DNA of 35,146 nt from JAHEEL01 sp039715165 (GTDB taxonomy: Bacteria; Actinomycetota; Acidimicrobiia; Spongiisociales; UBA5794): positions 1 through 35,146 of the forward strand of contig JBDLHX010000014.1 of the NCBI GenBank assembly GCA_039715165.1, written 5' to 3'. Every line of letters starts with the position of its first letter. Position 1 is the first letter of the stretch. Positions 22,937 through 30,714 of the stretch are shown in pieces. The notes beneath the pieces are model-generated. The model was not told the origin of the DNA. It worked only from the letters and a program-made list of their open reading frames with translations, and searched no databases. The position numbers were made by a program, and so were the translations under genes.

Positions 22937-25468
22937 TCAGGGGGTCGGAACCAGCGTCTGTACGGTCTCAGCGGCGTCGTCGACCTGGGCTCTCGTCCAG
23001 TTCATCGGTGAGTACTCCCCAGCGAGCCAGAGCGGGATCATGTCGTCGTAGTGCGGATGATCGGTGTGGCCCGACTGCCCCGTCGTATGCGTTGACAACG
23101 ACCGTGACAGGTCTCCGAGATCGACGAGCATCCGGAACGACGGCAGCCATGTCGTCTCGAATCCCTCGTAGGCCGTCCAACCGGTCGCGTTCACGAGATC
23201 GCCACCGCCGGAGGTCCGGAACGGTCCCCGATTGAGGCGGTCGTCGATCAGGCCGATGCCCGTGGCGCCGAGAGTCTGGTTGCGGAAGGTCGAGGTGTGC
23301 ATCTCGCCCCAGCGCCAGCCGTCCGGGTCGTCCCCGAAGCGATCGACGAGGTCCTCGTACCCGGCATCGAGCGCGCGTTCGAGGATGGCGTCGCGCCCTT
23401 CGATCTCACCCGTCCTCTTGTCGTCCCAGAAGGGGTCGTTCGGATTGTCGAGCATCTGATCGACGACGTAGAACCAACGCCCAGCGCCGCTCGGCCAGAA
23501 ATCCTCGGGCAGATCGTCGTGGAATGTGAACTCGACGATCCGAGCCCACACGGCGTTGAACGCCGCTGCCCCTGCGGAGTCGGCGAAGCTCCCGAAGTCC
23601 CACGACGCCAGCACGTCGCTCAGTGGAGAGTCGAGGCGTGTGAGGTACGGGGTGACGCGCTGGCCATTCAGGTTGAGCGAGTCGAACTGGATCGAGCCGT
23701 GCTCGGCGAGGCCGATACCGGGGTTCGAGCCGACGAGGTCGACGATGCGACGCCCGCGGTACCCGTAGTTCCAGTCGTACGTCAGGTCATAGGGGTACGA
23801 GCCATCGACAACGGCGTTGTTCGCCGTGACGATGTAGCCGCTCTCGGGGTTGTACGACCGGGGGAGCTCGTCGAACGGGATGAACCCGGTCCACTCGTAC
23901 TCGTCGGTCCAACCCGGCACGGGCAGGGTCCCATCGCCGTTGGCGCGTATGGGGATACTCCCCGGCGCCTGATACCCGATGTTCCCTTCGATGTCGGCAT
24001 AGACGAAGTTCTGCGCAGGAACCGTGAACGTCGACAGCGCCGCCCGGAACTCATCCCAGTTCGACGCCGTGTTGAGGCCGAGGAATGCCGGCACGATTCC
24101 GGGATTCGCATCGAGCGCCGTCCATCGAAGGGCGACCGCGTATGGCTCAGGCTTCTCGACGCCCGACCGGTCGAAGTCCTCGAAGGCTCCGTGGGCGTCT
24201 GAGACGATCGGGCCGTGGCGGGTCGTCTTGACTTCGATCGTGACCGGGTCGCCGCCGGAGACGTTGATCGTCTCTTCGTGAACCTCCATGTCGACCCAGG
24301 TGCCGTTGACCTCGTACTGGTTCGGGTTGTCCGGGTTGAGCTTCTCGATGTAGAGGTCCTGCACGTCGGGGCCGAGATTCGTCACGCCCCATGCGATGTT
24401 GGCGTTGTGCCCGACGACGACGCTCGGCACACCCGCGAATGAGAATCCGGTGACGTCGTATGGGCAGTGGTCGGACACGATGGTGCAGTGGAGTCCGATC
24501 TGATACCAGATCGACGGCATCTGGATGGCAAGGTGCGGATCGTTGGCGAGGATCGCCGTGCCGGTATCGGTGAGATCGCCCGATACGACCCACGAGTTCG
24601 ATCCGATGCCGGCCTCGGGGTCGGTCGCGCCGAGAGCAACGACGAGGTCGAGTTTGTCTTCGACGGACGCGAGCGCAGAGCGGATCCCGGGCACGGCGCG
24701 AAGCGACGCCGCCGGAGTCGCAGCATCGTTCGATCCGGACGGGACGATGTACGGGTGGATGTCGCCCGGATACGGCGGCCATAGCTGCGCGACTTGCTCC
24801 TCGGACAGGAATCCGAGCAGCATTGCCCGCTCGATCTCCTTGTCCATGTTGCCACGGAGGTCCCACGCCATGGCGATGCCCCATGTGAGCGTGTCGAGCG
24901 GTGTCCACTGCTCCGGGTCGTACGAGTGATTGAGCAACTCGAGAATCGTGTATTCGAAGCTCAGGTCGGAGGGTGACTGAGTGGCGAGGTAGGCGTTGAC
25001 GCCCTCTGCATAGGCGTCGAGAACCCCTTTGATCTCCGGGGTAGATGCTGCGTACTGTGCCTCCGCGACGGACCGCCACCCAAGCGTGCGGAGGAACGTG
25101 TCGGTCTCGACCTGCGTATCCCCGAACATCTCGGAGAGCCGGCCGGAGCCGACGTGACGCCAGAAGTCCATCTGCCAGAAGCGCTCCTGGGCGTGCACGT
25201 ACCCCTGGGCCACGAAGAGGTCATGGGGGGTCTCCGCGTAAATGTGAGCGACGCCCATGCCGTCCCGGATGACCTCGACGCTACCGTCGAGGCCGGCGAT
25301 CGCTACCTCACCGTTGACGTCTGGGAACGCCCGACGGACGGAGTAGCGCATGAGCAGGGTCGTACTGAGAACTGCGATGAGCAGCAGCCCGATGATCGTT
25401 CCGGCGAGGATCCTCAACCACTTACGCGACCGCTTTGGCCCGTCGCTCGGCGCTTCGTTCTCCGTCAT
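22937..25468 (-). CDS. Penicillin acylase family Ntn-hydrolase
   Basis: An 843-aa precursor with an N-terminal membrane or signal segment (ILAGTIIGLLLIAVLSTTLLM), so the enzyme acts outside the cytoplasm. GIG|SNSWVVSG contains the self-processing site; S290 would become the N-terminal nucleophile of the beta chain. Other family blocks are AILANDPHLAIQMPSIWYQI, GHNANIAWGVTN, YADIEGNIGYQAPG, YIVTANNAVV and the C-terminal GQSGH...HYDDMIPLWLAGEY. Relatives cleave amide bonds of beta-lactams, acyl-homoserine lactones or lipopeptides; the substrate is unknown. The ATG at 25468 has TACCCT seven bases upstream, fitting leaderless initiation; an in-frame GTG at 25489 is the alternative. It is divergent from bpa and convergent with the repeat-flanked gene. 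Confidence 0.93.
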   Translation of the reverse strand: MTENEAPSDGPKRSRKWLRILAGTIIGLLLIAVLSTTLLMRYSVRRAFPDVNGEVAIAGLDGSVEVIRDGMGVAHIYAETPHDLFVAQGYVHAQERFWQMDFWRHVGSGRLSEMFGDTQVETDTFLRTLGWRSVAEAQYAASTPEIKGVLDAYAEGVNAYLATQSPSDLSFEYTILELLNHSYDPEQWTPLDTLTWGIAMAWDLRGNMDKEIERAMLLGFLSEEQVAQLWPPYPGDIHPYIVPSGSNDAATPAASLRAVPGIRSALASVEDKLDLVVALGATDPEAGIGSNSWVVSGDLTDTGTAILANDPHLAIQMPSIWYQIGLHCTIVSDHCPYDVTGFSFAGVPSVVVGHNANIAWGVTNLGPDVQDLYIEKLNPDNPNQYEVNGTWVDMEVHEETINVSGGDPVTIEVKTTRHGPIVSDAHGAFEDFDRSGVEKPEPYAVALRWTALDANPGIVPAFLGLNTASNWDEFRAALSTFTVPAQNFVYADIEGNIGYQAPGSIPIRANGDGTLPVPGWTDEYEWTGFIPFDELPRSYNPESGYIVTANNAVVDGSYPYDLTYDWNYGYRGRRIVDLVGSNPGIGLAEHGSIQFDSLNLNGQRVTPYLTRLDSPLSDVLASWDFGSFADSAGAAAFNAVWARIVEFTFHDDLPEDFWPSGAGRWFYVVDQMLDNPNDPFWDDKRTGEIEGRDAILERALDAGYEDLVDRFGDDPDGWRWGEMHTSTFRNQTLGATGIGLIDDRLNRGPFRTSGGGDLVNATGWTAYEGFETTWLPSFRMLVDLGDLSRSLSTHTTGQSGHTDHPHYDDMIPLWLAGEYSPMNWTRAQVDDAAETVQTLVPTP

Positions 25469-25475
25469 GGGAGCG

Positions 25476-25481
25476 AGGGTA
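25476..25481 (-). promoter_or_regulatory. -10 element for leaderless penicillin-acylase gene
   Basis: Minus-strand TACCCT with seven bases to the ATG at 25468. No clear -35 or ribosome site. Confidence 0.4.
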
Positions 25482-25509
25482 CTCGGCACCCCTCGCGTCG
25501 CGACCGACG

Positions 25510-25515
25510 TACCAT
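25510..25515 (+). promoter_or_regulatory. -10 element for bpa
   Basis: TACCAT with six bases (GGAGGT) to the ATG at 25522. The GGAGG is only one base from the start codon, too close to act as a normal ribosome site, so leaderless initiation is the better reading. Confidence 0.45.
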
Positions 25516-25521
25516 GGAGGT

Positions 25522-26019
25522 ATGGAGAACACGACCGAGCCGACTGAGCCGCAGACAGACGAAGAGCCGATTACCCCGGTGGTCGTCGACGAACCCGTCG
25601 AAGAAGAGGAGCGAGAGAACGGCACCTACGTCACCGAGCCGTCGAAGCTCATACGGATCGCTTCGATGACGAGGGCGATGCTCGAAGAGGTGCGCGCCTC
25701 CGGGCTCGACGATCTCGGGCGGCAGCGGCTCCTCGCGATCTACCACAAGTCGATTGACGAGCTGCGCGATGTGCTGTCGGATGATCTCAAAGAGGAGCTC
25801 GATACGATCTTCGTGCCGCTCGAGCGCGAGACGCCGACCGAGTCCGAGCTTCGAGTCGCCCAGGCACAGCTCGTCGGCTGGCTCGAAGGTCTCTTCCACG
25901 GCATCCAGGCATCGCTGTGGTCTCAGCAGATGTCGGCGCAGGCGCAGCTCGAGCAGATGCGTCGCCGGCGTGCCCTCGAGCCGCCGACAGAAGATGACCA
26001 GCCCGGTCTCTACCTGTAG
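25522..26019 (+). CDS. bpa: Bacterial proteasome activator (Bpa/PafE)
   Basis: A 165-aa protein matching Bpa/PafE (formerly DUF2587), the ATP-independent ring activator that opens the actinobacterial 20S proteasome. The diagnostic core is PSKLIRIASMTRAMLEEVR, then ELRVAQAQLVGWLEGLFHGI and SQQMSAQAQLEQMRRR. The first ~35 residues are acidic and disordered-looking. The C-terminus is GLYL, where the mycobacterial protein ends GQYL; this tail inserts into the proteasome alpha-ring pockets, and the penultimate Tyr and final Leu are kept. The start at 25522 fits the family length. It is divergent from the acylase gene and upstream of an oxidoreductase gene, with a PAC2-family gene further on. Confidence 0.93.
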   Translation: MENTTEPTEPQTDEEPITPVVVDEPVEEEERENGTYVTEPSKLIRIASMTRAMLEEVRASGLDDLGRQRLLAIYHKSIDELRDVLSDDLKEELDTIFVPLERETPTESELRVAQAQLVGWLEGLFHGIQASLWSQQMSAQAQLEQMRRRRALEPPTEDDQPGLYL

Positions 26020-26075
26020 AACCTGAGGTCCGCCGAAGGCTACGATTCTCCGACCCGACGGAGGAACGACTCACC

Positions 26076-27884
26076 GTGACCCCGACCACCCTTGAACCGG
26101 CTACGTCGATCGTCTTCAACCGCTTCCGCGTTGACCTCGCCGCCGAGTCCGTGACTTACGAAGAGGTCCGTGCCGAGGATCTCGAGGACGCGCTCGGAGG
26201 CATCGCCCGGGCCACGAAGCTGCTTTCCGATGTATCGGTCGATGACCCGTACGCCCCCGAATCGCCACTCATCATGAACCTCGGCGTGCTCAGCGGCACC
26301 CGAGTCATGACCGGACTGCGGACGTTCTTCCACGGCTACTCCCCGCTCAAGGTCGCCGACAACGGGGCGCCGGGTCTCATGTGGACCGCGGGCAGCGGGC
26401 ACTTCGGAACAAAGCTGCGCAGCCTCGGCGTCGACGAGGTGATCTTCACAGGCAGGGCGTCGCGACCGAGGTTGGTTCGGCTCACTCCCGGCGACAACGG
26501 GGGCTTGGCCCGGTTCGAATTCCTCGACGCTTCGTCCCTGTCGGGCGCCCACATCAATGAGCGCATCCAGGGCCTCCACGGCCAATACCCGGACGCGCAC
26601 TTCGCCGTCATCGGCCCAGCGGCCGAGAGCTACGAGACGGTGCGGTTCGCATCGATCGCGCTGTCGACCGACAACCAGCTCGAGAGTGGCGACGCCAAGG
26701 CGCGGTTCTGTGGACGCGGCGGCTACGGCGGTGTGATGGCATCGAAGAATCTCTGGGGGATCGTCGCCGACGCGCCCGACCCGGGGCGCACCCGCGGGCT
26801 GAAGGACATCAACAAGGAGATCAGCACCGGACCGGCGAGCGCTCGCTACCGCGATCTCGAGCACGACCGCGGCGGCACCTGGCGGATGGTGCCGCTCCTC
26901 GGCCCAGAGAACATGCTGCCGGAGCACAACTTCTCGCCGAGCGGCACCGACGGCCCGGAGGTGCTCAGCCGTGCGAGTGCCGAAGCAGGGCCGTACGACG
27001 TGAAGGCCGAGGGGTGCTTCCTCTGCGGCATCCGCTGCCACAAGAACGTGTACGACGGAGACGGCGGACGGTTCAGGGCGAAGGTCGACTACGAGCCGCT
27101 GGCCCTCCTGTCCATGAACCTCGGCATCTACGACCCGGATGATGCCTTCTCCCTCATCGATCTCGTCGATGAGCTCGGGATGGACTCCATCTCACTGGGC
27201 GTCACCCTCGGATACGTCATGGAACACAACCGTCGGAACGGCGCCGACCTCGCCGGGGGACTGAGCTTCGGTGACGTCGACGGCGTCCGGGATGCCATCA
27301 GGGCCGTCGCAGCGGGAGAACTCCCGGAAGTAGGACAGAGCGCGAAGCGCCTCTCGGAGGCCGTGGGTGAGCCCGGCTACGCCATGCAGTCGAAAGGCGT
27401 CGAGTTCCCCGCATACCTGCCCCACACGAACCCCGGGTATCCGTGGGCGCTCGCGGGCGGGCACATGGCGATGCGGACCTATCTCCTCTACCTCTTCGAG
27501 GGCCAGACCGACGTCGACTACTGGGTGGACGTGATCACGAAGAGCGGTCCGATGATCCTCATGGACGACATCACCGGCCTCTGCAAGTTCGCCGGGCTCT
27601 CTCCCGATCTCGAGGCAGAGGCGGCGCGCATCGCGGTGGGCCTCGATGTGGACGGCGAGGAGTTGGCGGATGCAGTGCTGCGCACGTTCCTGCGGGGCTA
27701 CGCGAACGAGCGCAGGTGCGGGTTCGCCGTCGAGGACTACCGCCTGCCGGCCGAAGCGCACGGCCCGATCGGGGACTCGGACAACGAAGTCTTCAACACG
27801 CCCGAATTCTTCGACGAGCTGCGGGCACGAGTGATCGATCGGCTCGATCGGCTCGCCGCCGAGGCCGGTTTTGCGACGAGTTGA
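26076..27884 (+). CDS. Tungsten-type aldehyde:ferredoxin oxidoreductase (AOR family)
   Basis: A 602-aa member of the AOR family, which uses a tungsten (or molybdenum) bis-pterin cofactor and one [4Fe-4S] cluster to oxidise aldehydes with ferredoxin as acceptor. The cluster ligands are present: C314-x2-C317-x3-C321 (CFLCGIRC) and C503 (DDITGLCKF). Other conserved parts are the N-terminal beta domain (PLIMNLGVLSGT, GHFGTKLRSLG), RFCGRGGYGGVMASK and VDYEPLALLSMNLGI. No ferredoxin or partner subunit gene adjoins it. Substrate and metal are inferred from the family. GTG 26076 has GGAGG 11 bases upstream; TACGAT at 26041 may be its -10. The PAC2-family gene follows after 15 bases. Confidence 0.93.
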   Translation: MTPTTLEPATSIVFNRFRVDLAAESVTYEEVRAEDLEDALGGIARATKLLSDVSVDDPYAPESPLIMNLGVLSGTRVMTGLRTFFHGYSPLKVADNGAPGLMWTAGSGHFGTKLRSLGVDEVIFTGRASRPRLVRLTPGDNGGLARFEFLDASSLSGAHINERIQGLHGQYPDAHFAVIGPAAESYETVRFASIALSTDNQLESGDAKARFCGRGGYGGVMASKNLWGIVADAPDPGRTRGLKDINKEISTGPASARYRDLEHDRGGTWRMVPLLGPENMLPEHNFSPSGTDGPEVLSRASAEAGPYDVKAEGCFLCGIRCHKNVYDGDGGRFRAKVDYEPLALLSMNLGIYDPDDAFSLIDLVDELGMDSISLGVTLGYVMEHNRRNGADLAGGLSFGDVDGVRDAIRAVAAGELPEVGQSAKRLSEAVGEPGYAMQSKGVEFPAYLPHTNPGYPWALAGGHMAMRTYLLYLFEGQTDVDYWVDVITKSGPMILMDDITGLCKFAGLSPDLEAEAARIAVGLDVDGEELADAVLRTFLRGYANERRCGFAVEDYRLPAEAHGPIGDSDNEVFNTPEFFDELRARVIDRLDRLAAEAGFATS

Positions 27885-27885
27885 G

Positions 27886-27891
27886 TATCGT
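27886..27891 (+). promoter_or_regulatory. -10 element for the PAC2 gene
   Basis: TATCGT immediately after the AOR stop codon, with eight bases to the ATG at 27900. It suggests that the PAC2 gene has its own leaderless transcript besides read-through from AOR. Confidence 0.4.
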
Positions 27892-27899
27892 CGTCACTG

Positions 27900-28787
27900 A
27901 TGAGCCTGATTGCGTTCGCATCCAACATTGAACTCGTCGACACGACCATGGTGCTCGCCATGTCGGGTTGGGTCGATGCGGCGTCGGTGAGCACGAATGC
28001 TGTCGAGCGCATCGCAGTCGACAGCGACAAGATCGCAGCGTTCGTTCCGGACGAGCTCTTCGACTACCGATCGTCACGACCCGTCATGCACTTCACGTCG
28101 GGGGAGCTGACCAAGATCGCGTGGCCTCGGCTCGAAGTCTTCCACCGCTCGATCGAGGGAACCGACTTCGTCGTCGTCATCGGGAACGAGCCCGACTTCC
28201 GGTGGAGGGAGCTCACGCTCGACCTTGCGAAGATCGCCCGCAAGTTCGACGTCACGAAGCTCATCACACTCGGGGCCGTGCCCGCTCAGATGCCACACAC
28301 CCGGCCGGTCCGCGTTGTGTGCACGACGTCTGATCCCGAGCTGCTACTCGACGGCGACGAGGTGCTCGACGAGGACCTCGTGGTGCCCGGAGCGGCCGTG
28401 AGCGCGCTGCGGCACGGCATGGCCGAGATCGGGTTCCCGTCGATCGGCTACTGGGCACAGGTTCCGTTCTACCTGCCGCAGTTCCTCCACGGCTCGTTCC
28501 ACGCCGCATCGTTGAGCCTGCTCGAGCGTGTCGAGGCCCACACCGGTGTCCACATCCCGGTGGAAGGGCTCGCTGATCATGCGGCCGAGCAGCTCGATCG
28601 GGTCAACGCCGAAATCGCGGAGAACGAAGAGGCGCAGCGATTCGTCGACCATCTCGAGCAGGTATACGACACCGATGATGAGGACGAAGATTCGCCGCCC
28701 GTCATCACCTTCGAGGAGATCCCGTCGGCGGACGAGATCGGTGAACAGGTGGAACGGTTCCTGAGGTCCGCGTCAGACGACGAGTGA
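27900..28787 (+). CDS. PAC2-family protein (proteasome-assembly-chaperone-like)
   Basis: A 295-aa protein of the PAC2 family, found in actinobacteria and archaea and related to eukaryotic proteasome assembly chaperone 2. Typical blocks are TMVLAMSGWVDAASVSTNAVE, ELFDYRSSRPVM, VVVIGNEPDFRWRELTLDL, ITLGAVPAQMPHTRP, GIGY-like PSIGYWAQVPFYLPQ and a C-terminal acidic tail. Its exact bacterial function is not established. Presence close to bpa suggests a proteasome connection, although the AOR gene lies between. It ends just before a large hairpin and converges on the FHA gene. Confidence 0.88.
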   Translation: MSLIAFASNIELVDTTMVLAMSGWVDAASVSTNAVERIAVDSDKIAAFVPDELFDYRSSRPVMHFTSGELTKIAWPRLEVFHRSIEGTDFVVVIGNEPDFRWRELTLDLAKIARKFDVTKLITLGAVPAQMPHTRPVRVVCTTSDPELLLDGDEVLDEDLVVPGAAVSALRHGMAEIGFPSIGYWAQVPFYLPQFLHGSFHAASLSLLERVEAHTGVHIPVEGLADHAAEQLDRVNAEIAENEEAQRFVDHLEQVYDTDDEDEDSPPVITFEEIPSADEIGEQVERFLRSASDDE

Positions 28788-28789
28788 GT

Positions 28790-28878
28790 AGGAGCAGCAA
28801 GTAGGAAGTAGCAAGTAGCAAGACCGAACGGAGCCGCGGGGGCGCGATCTTGCTACTTGTGTCTTGTTACTTGCTCCT
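28790..28878. terminator. Large hairpin built from AGTAGC-rich repeats, between convergent genes
   Basis: Arms 28790-28823 and 28848-28878. The inner 12 bp (CAAGTAGCAAGA, 28812-28823, with 28848-28859) and outer 7 bp (AGGAGCA) pair perfectly; the middle is imperfect. The left arm consists of near-tandem GCAAGTAG units. It lies directly after the PAC2 stop and would end transcription from both sides, or may be a dispersed repeat. Confidence 0.6.
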
Positions 28879-28897
28879 GAGCACGAAGTGCTCAGGA
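28875..28897 (-). terminator. Perfect 10-bp hairpin across the FHA-gene stop codon
   Basis: TCCTGAGCAC and GTGCTCAGGA pair perfectly around GAA. The FHA stop codon (28892-28894) is inside the stem. No U-tract. It overlaps the end of the larger hairpin by four bases. Confidence 0.5.
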
Positions 28898-29425
28898 CCC
28901 GACGATCCCCACGAAGAGGGTCAGCAACGCGAGCACGGCGGTGACGGCGATCATCGCCCACACCGACCAGGTGAGGCCGCGGATCGACTTCATCGTGTCG
29001 TTGAGCGCAGCGACGAGATCGTCGAGACGAGGATCGACCGTTCCTTGTGGCGGCCGCGCTGCCGGGGCGACGCGTGTGCGCTCGGCGGGTGCGGGTGCGG
29101 GTGTCACGGGCTTCGCACCGGGAGCAGTGACGGCCTCCCTCGGAGTCAACGTCACCTCGGCGCCCTCCGATGGGTGCCCGAGGCGGATCGTCGTCTGGCC
29201 CTTCACGTCGAGGAACTGGATTCGCGCGCCATTGTGGAACGTGCCGTTGCGGCTCGAGGCGTCCTGGATGACCCAGTGTGAACCGTCATGCTTGACCACC
29301 GCGTGGCGTCGCGAGATCCCGGGACGCGCCACCTTGATGGTCGCGGACGAGTCGGCGCCGATCACAGCCGTCGTCCCTTCGGGAACGGTGACGTCTTGAC
29401 CTCCGGTGGCGACCATCAGGTCCAT
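28892..29425 (-). CDS. FHA-domain protein with C-terminal membrane anchor
   Basis: A 177-aa protein: an FHA phosphothreonine-binding domain (residues ~15-90), with GISRRHAVV (S38, R39, H41) and SSRNGTFHNG holding the conserved binding residues, then a Pro/Ala-rich linker and one C-terminal membrane segment (WAMIAVTAVLALLTLFVGIV). It should hold a phospho-dependent binding module on the cytoplasmic face of the membrane, probably serving Ser/Thr kinase signalling; no kinase gene is in the window. ATG 29425 is preferred to 29572 because the FHA fold starts there, GGGGGG is upstream, and the longer frame would overlap the kinase gene. It lies downstream of the histidine kinase gene on the same strand. 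Confidence 0.85.
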   Translation of the reverse strand: MDLMVATGGQDVTVPEGTTAVIGADSSATIKVARPGISRRHAVVKHDGSHWVIQDASSRNGTFHNGARIQFLDVKGQTTIRLGHPSEGAEVTLTPREAVTAPGAKPVTPAPAPAERTRVAPAARPPQGTVDPRLDDLVAALNDTMKSIRGLTWSVWAMIAVTAVLALLTLFVGIVGS

Positions 29426-29504
29426 GAACCCCCCAATCGTGAATGCTCTCCTCGGCCCGAAATCTAGCGGCTCCGGCAGGTCAACGGGAATAGGTGCGCA
29501 AGCA

Positions 29505-30620
29505 TCACAACGGCAGGGTGGCGCGAACCACCGTTCCCGAATCGGACAACGACTTGATCGAGATGTGGCCACCGGCGCGAGACGCCCGCTCCCTGAGGTT
29601 CGTCAGCCCCAGCCCCCACGCCACTTCGGCTGGGTTGAAACCGATGCCGTTGTCGGAGATCGACAAGGCGAGGCGGTCGTCGCCTCCATGGATGTCGATC
29701 GTGATGCGATCGGCGTGGGAGTGCCGAAGCGAGTTGCTGAGCGATTCGCGGACCAACTGGATCGCGTCGTCGATCACGGGTTGGGGAAGCGAGTCGAGCG
29801 ACCCGGTGTACGCGACGTGCACCTCGGTGTCGTGAGGCCCGGCAAGCCGGGTCACGAGTTCGCGAAGCTCCGAACGAAGCGTTCGCTGTTCACCGGCCGG
29901 TGCTCCGAGGTCGAAGATGAAACCGCGCAGGGACGTGATCGTTCGATCGAGGCTTTCGACATCCTGCTCGAGCGCCTTGCGAACGGCCGGGTCGACGACC
30001 TTCAAGGCCTGCCCTTGGAGAGACAGTCCGACGGCGAAGAGGTCCTGGATGATCGCGTCGTGTAGGTCGCGAGCGATGCGTTCGCGGTCTTCGGCAACGG
30101 CAAGGCTCTGGAGTCGCTGCTGAAGCCGGACGGTCCGGACCGCGGTTCCGGCGATCGTCGCGAGGGCTTCCACGAGCGCCTCGTCTTCTTCCGTGAAGCC
30201 GCCCTCCTTATCGGTGAGGTAGAGGCTGCCGAAGAGATTCGTGCCGGCGCGCATTGGAACTCCGAGGAAGGAGTCGACCTCGGGGTGCTTCGACGGCACG
30301 CCAACGGAGTCGGGATGGTTGGAGACGTGATTGAGCCGAAGCGTATGGCCTTCGCGCGCGACGACCCCGAGGACGCCGTGGCCCTTGGGCAGAGAGCCGA
30401 TGCTGTCTGCAACTTCCGGGTCGAACCCGGCGTGCACGAAGTCGGCGAACGCCCCATGCTGGCCGGTGACCCCGAGCGCACCGTATTGCGCGCCCGTGAG
30501 ATCCATCGCGGTCTCCACGGTCGTCGAGAGAATCGTCTGTAGATCGGTCTGGCCGGCAACCGCCGCTGCACCCTCGACGAGGTCGCGGAGTCGGGCGGCC
30601 GTGAACTGTCTCAACACCAC
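29505..30620 (-). CDS. GAF-domain sensor histidine kinase (DosS/DevS-like, HisKA_3 type)
   Basis: A 371-aa soluble kinase with one GAF sensor domain (~16-165), a HisKA_3 dimerisation/phosphoacceptor helix with RIARDLHDAIIQDLFAVGLS (H187), and a HATPase domain with the N box ESLSNSLRHSHA, G1 box DNGIGF and GLGLTNLRERA. The GAF end (LGVPMRAGTNLFGSLYL...) and the H-box are close to mycobacterial DosS/DosT, but there is only one GAF domain, so whether it binds heme is unknown. The start is GTG 30620, with TAGCCT six bases upstream, suggesting leaderless expression. It is divergent from the response-regulator gene, which is its probable partner. Confidence 0.92.
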   Translation of the reverse strand: MVLRQFTAARLRDLVEGAAAVAGQTDLQTILSTTVETAMDLTGAQYGALGVTGQHGAFADFVHAGFDPEVADSIGSLPKGHGVLGVVAREGHTLRLNHVSNHPDSVGVPSKHPEVDSFLGVPMRAGTNLFGSLYLTDKEGGFTEEDEALVEALATIAGTAVRTVRLQQRLQSLAVAEDRERIARDLHDAIIQDLFAVGLSLQGQALKVVDPAVRKALEQDVESLDRTITSLRGFIFDLGAPAGEQRTLRSELRELVTRLAGPHDTEVHVAYTGSLDSLPQPVIDDAIQLVRESLSNSLRHSHADRITIDIHGGDDRLALSISDNGIGFNPAEVAWGLGLTNLRERASRAGGHISIKSLSDSGTVVRATLPL

Positions 30621-30626
30621 GACGGA

Positions 30627-30632
30627 AGGCTA
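30627..30632 (-). promoter_or_regulatory. -10 element for the histidine kinase gene
   Basis: Minus-strand TAGCCT, six bases before the GTG at 30620. Just upstream, GTCCCGAA (30637-30644, plus strand) matches one half of the mycobacterial DevR box; the other half is not recognisable. Confidence 0.4.
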
Positions 30633-30677
30633 CACGGTCCCGAACCGGGCCATTCGGCCCCTCGCGTGTTCGGAGAA

Positions 30678-30708
30678 TTGCCGGAAAGGGCCCCAGATGC
30701 AGTACCTT
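30678..30708 (+). promoter_or_regulatory. Promoter of the response-regulator gene
   Basis: TTGCCG (30678-30683), a 19-base spacer and TACCTT (30703-30708), six bases before GTG 30715. Same architecture as the nhaA promoter. Confidence 0.45.
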
Positions 30709-30714
30709 TCGATC

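Noticed and set aside
23297..24202. 301-codon plus-strand frame opposite the penicillin-acylase gene
   Set aside because: The acylase frame carries all family blocks; the plus-strand frame has no recognisable motif.
26040..27041. 333-codon minus-strand frame opposite the AOR gene
   Set aside because: It shadows a fully conserved AOR coding frame, including the cluster cysteine region; no own initiation signal.
30625..30644. A full DevR box between the histidine kinase and response regulator genes
   Set aside because: Only one half-site (GTCCCGAA) matches; the other half agrees at few positions.
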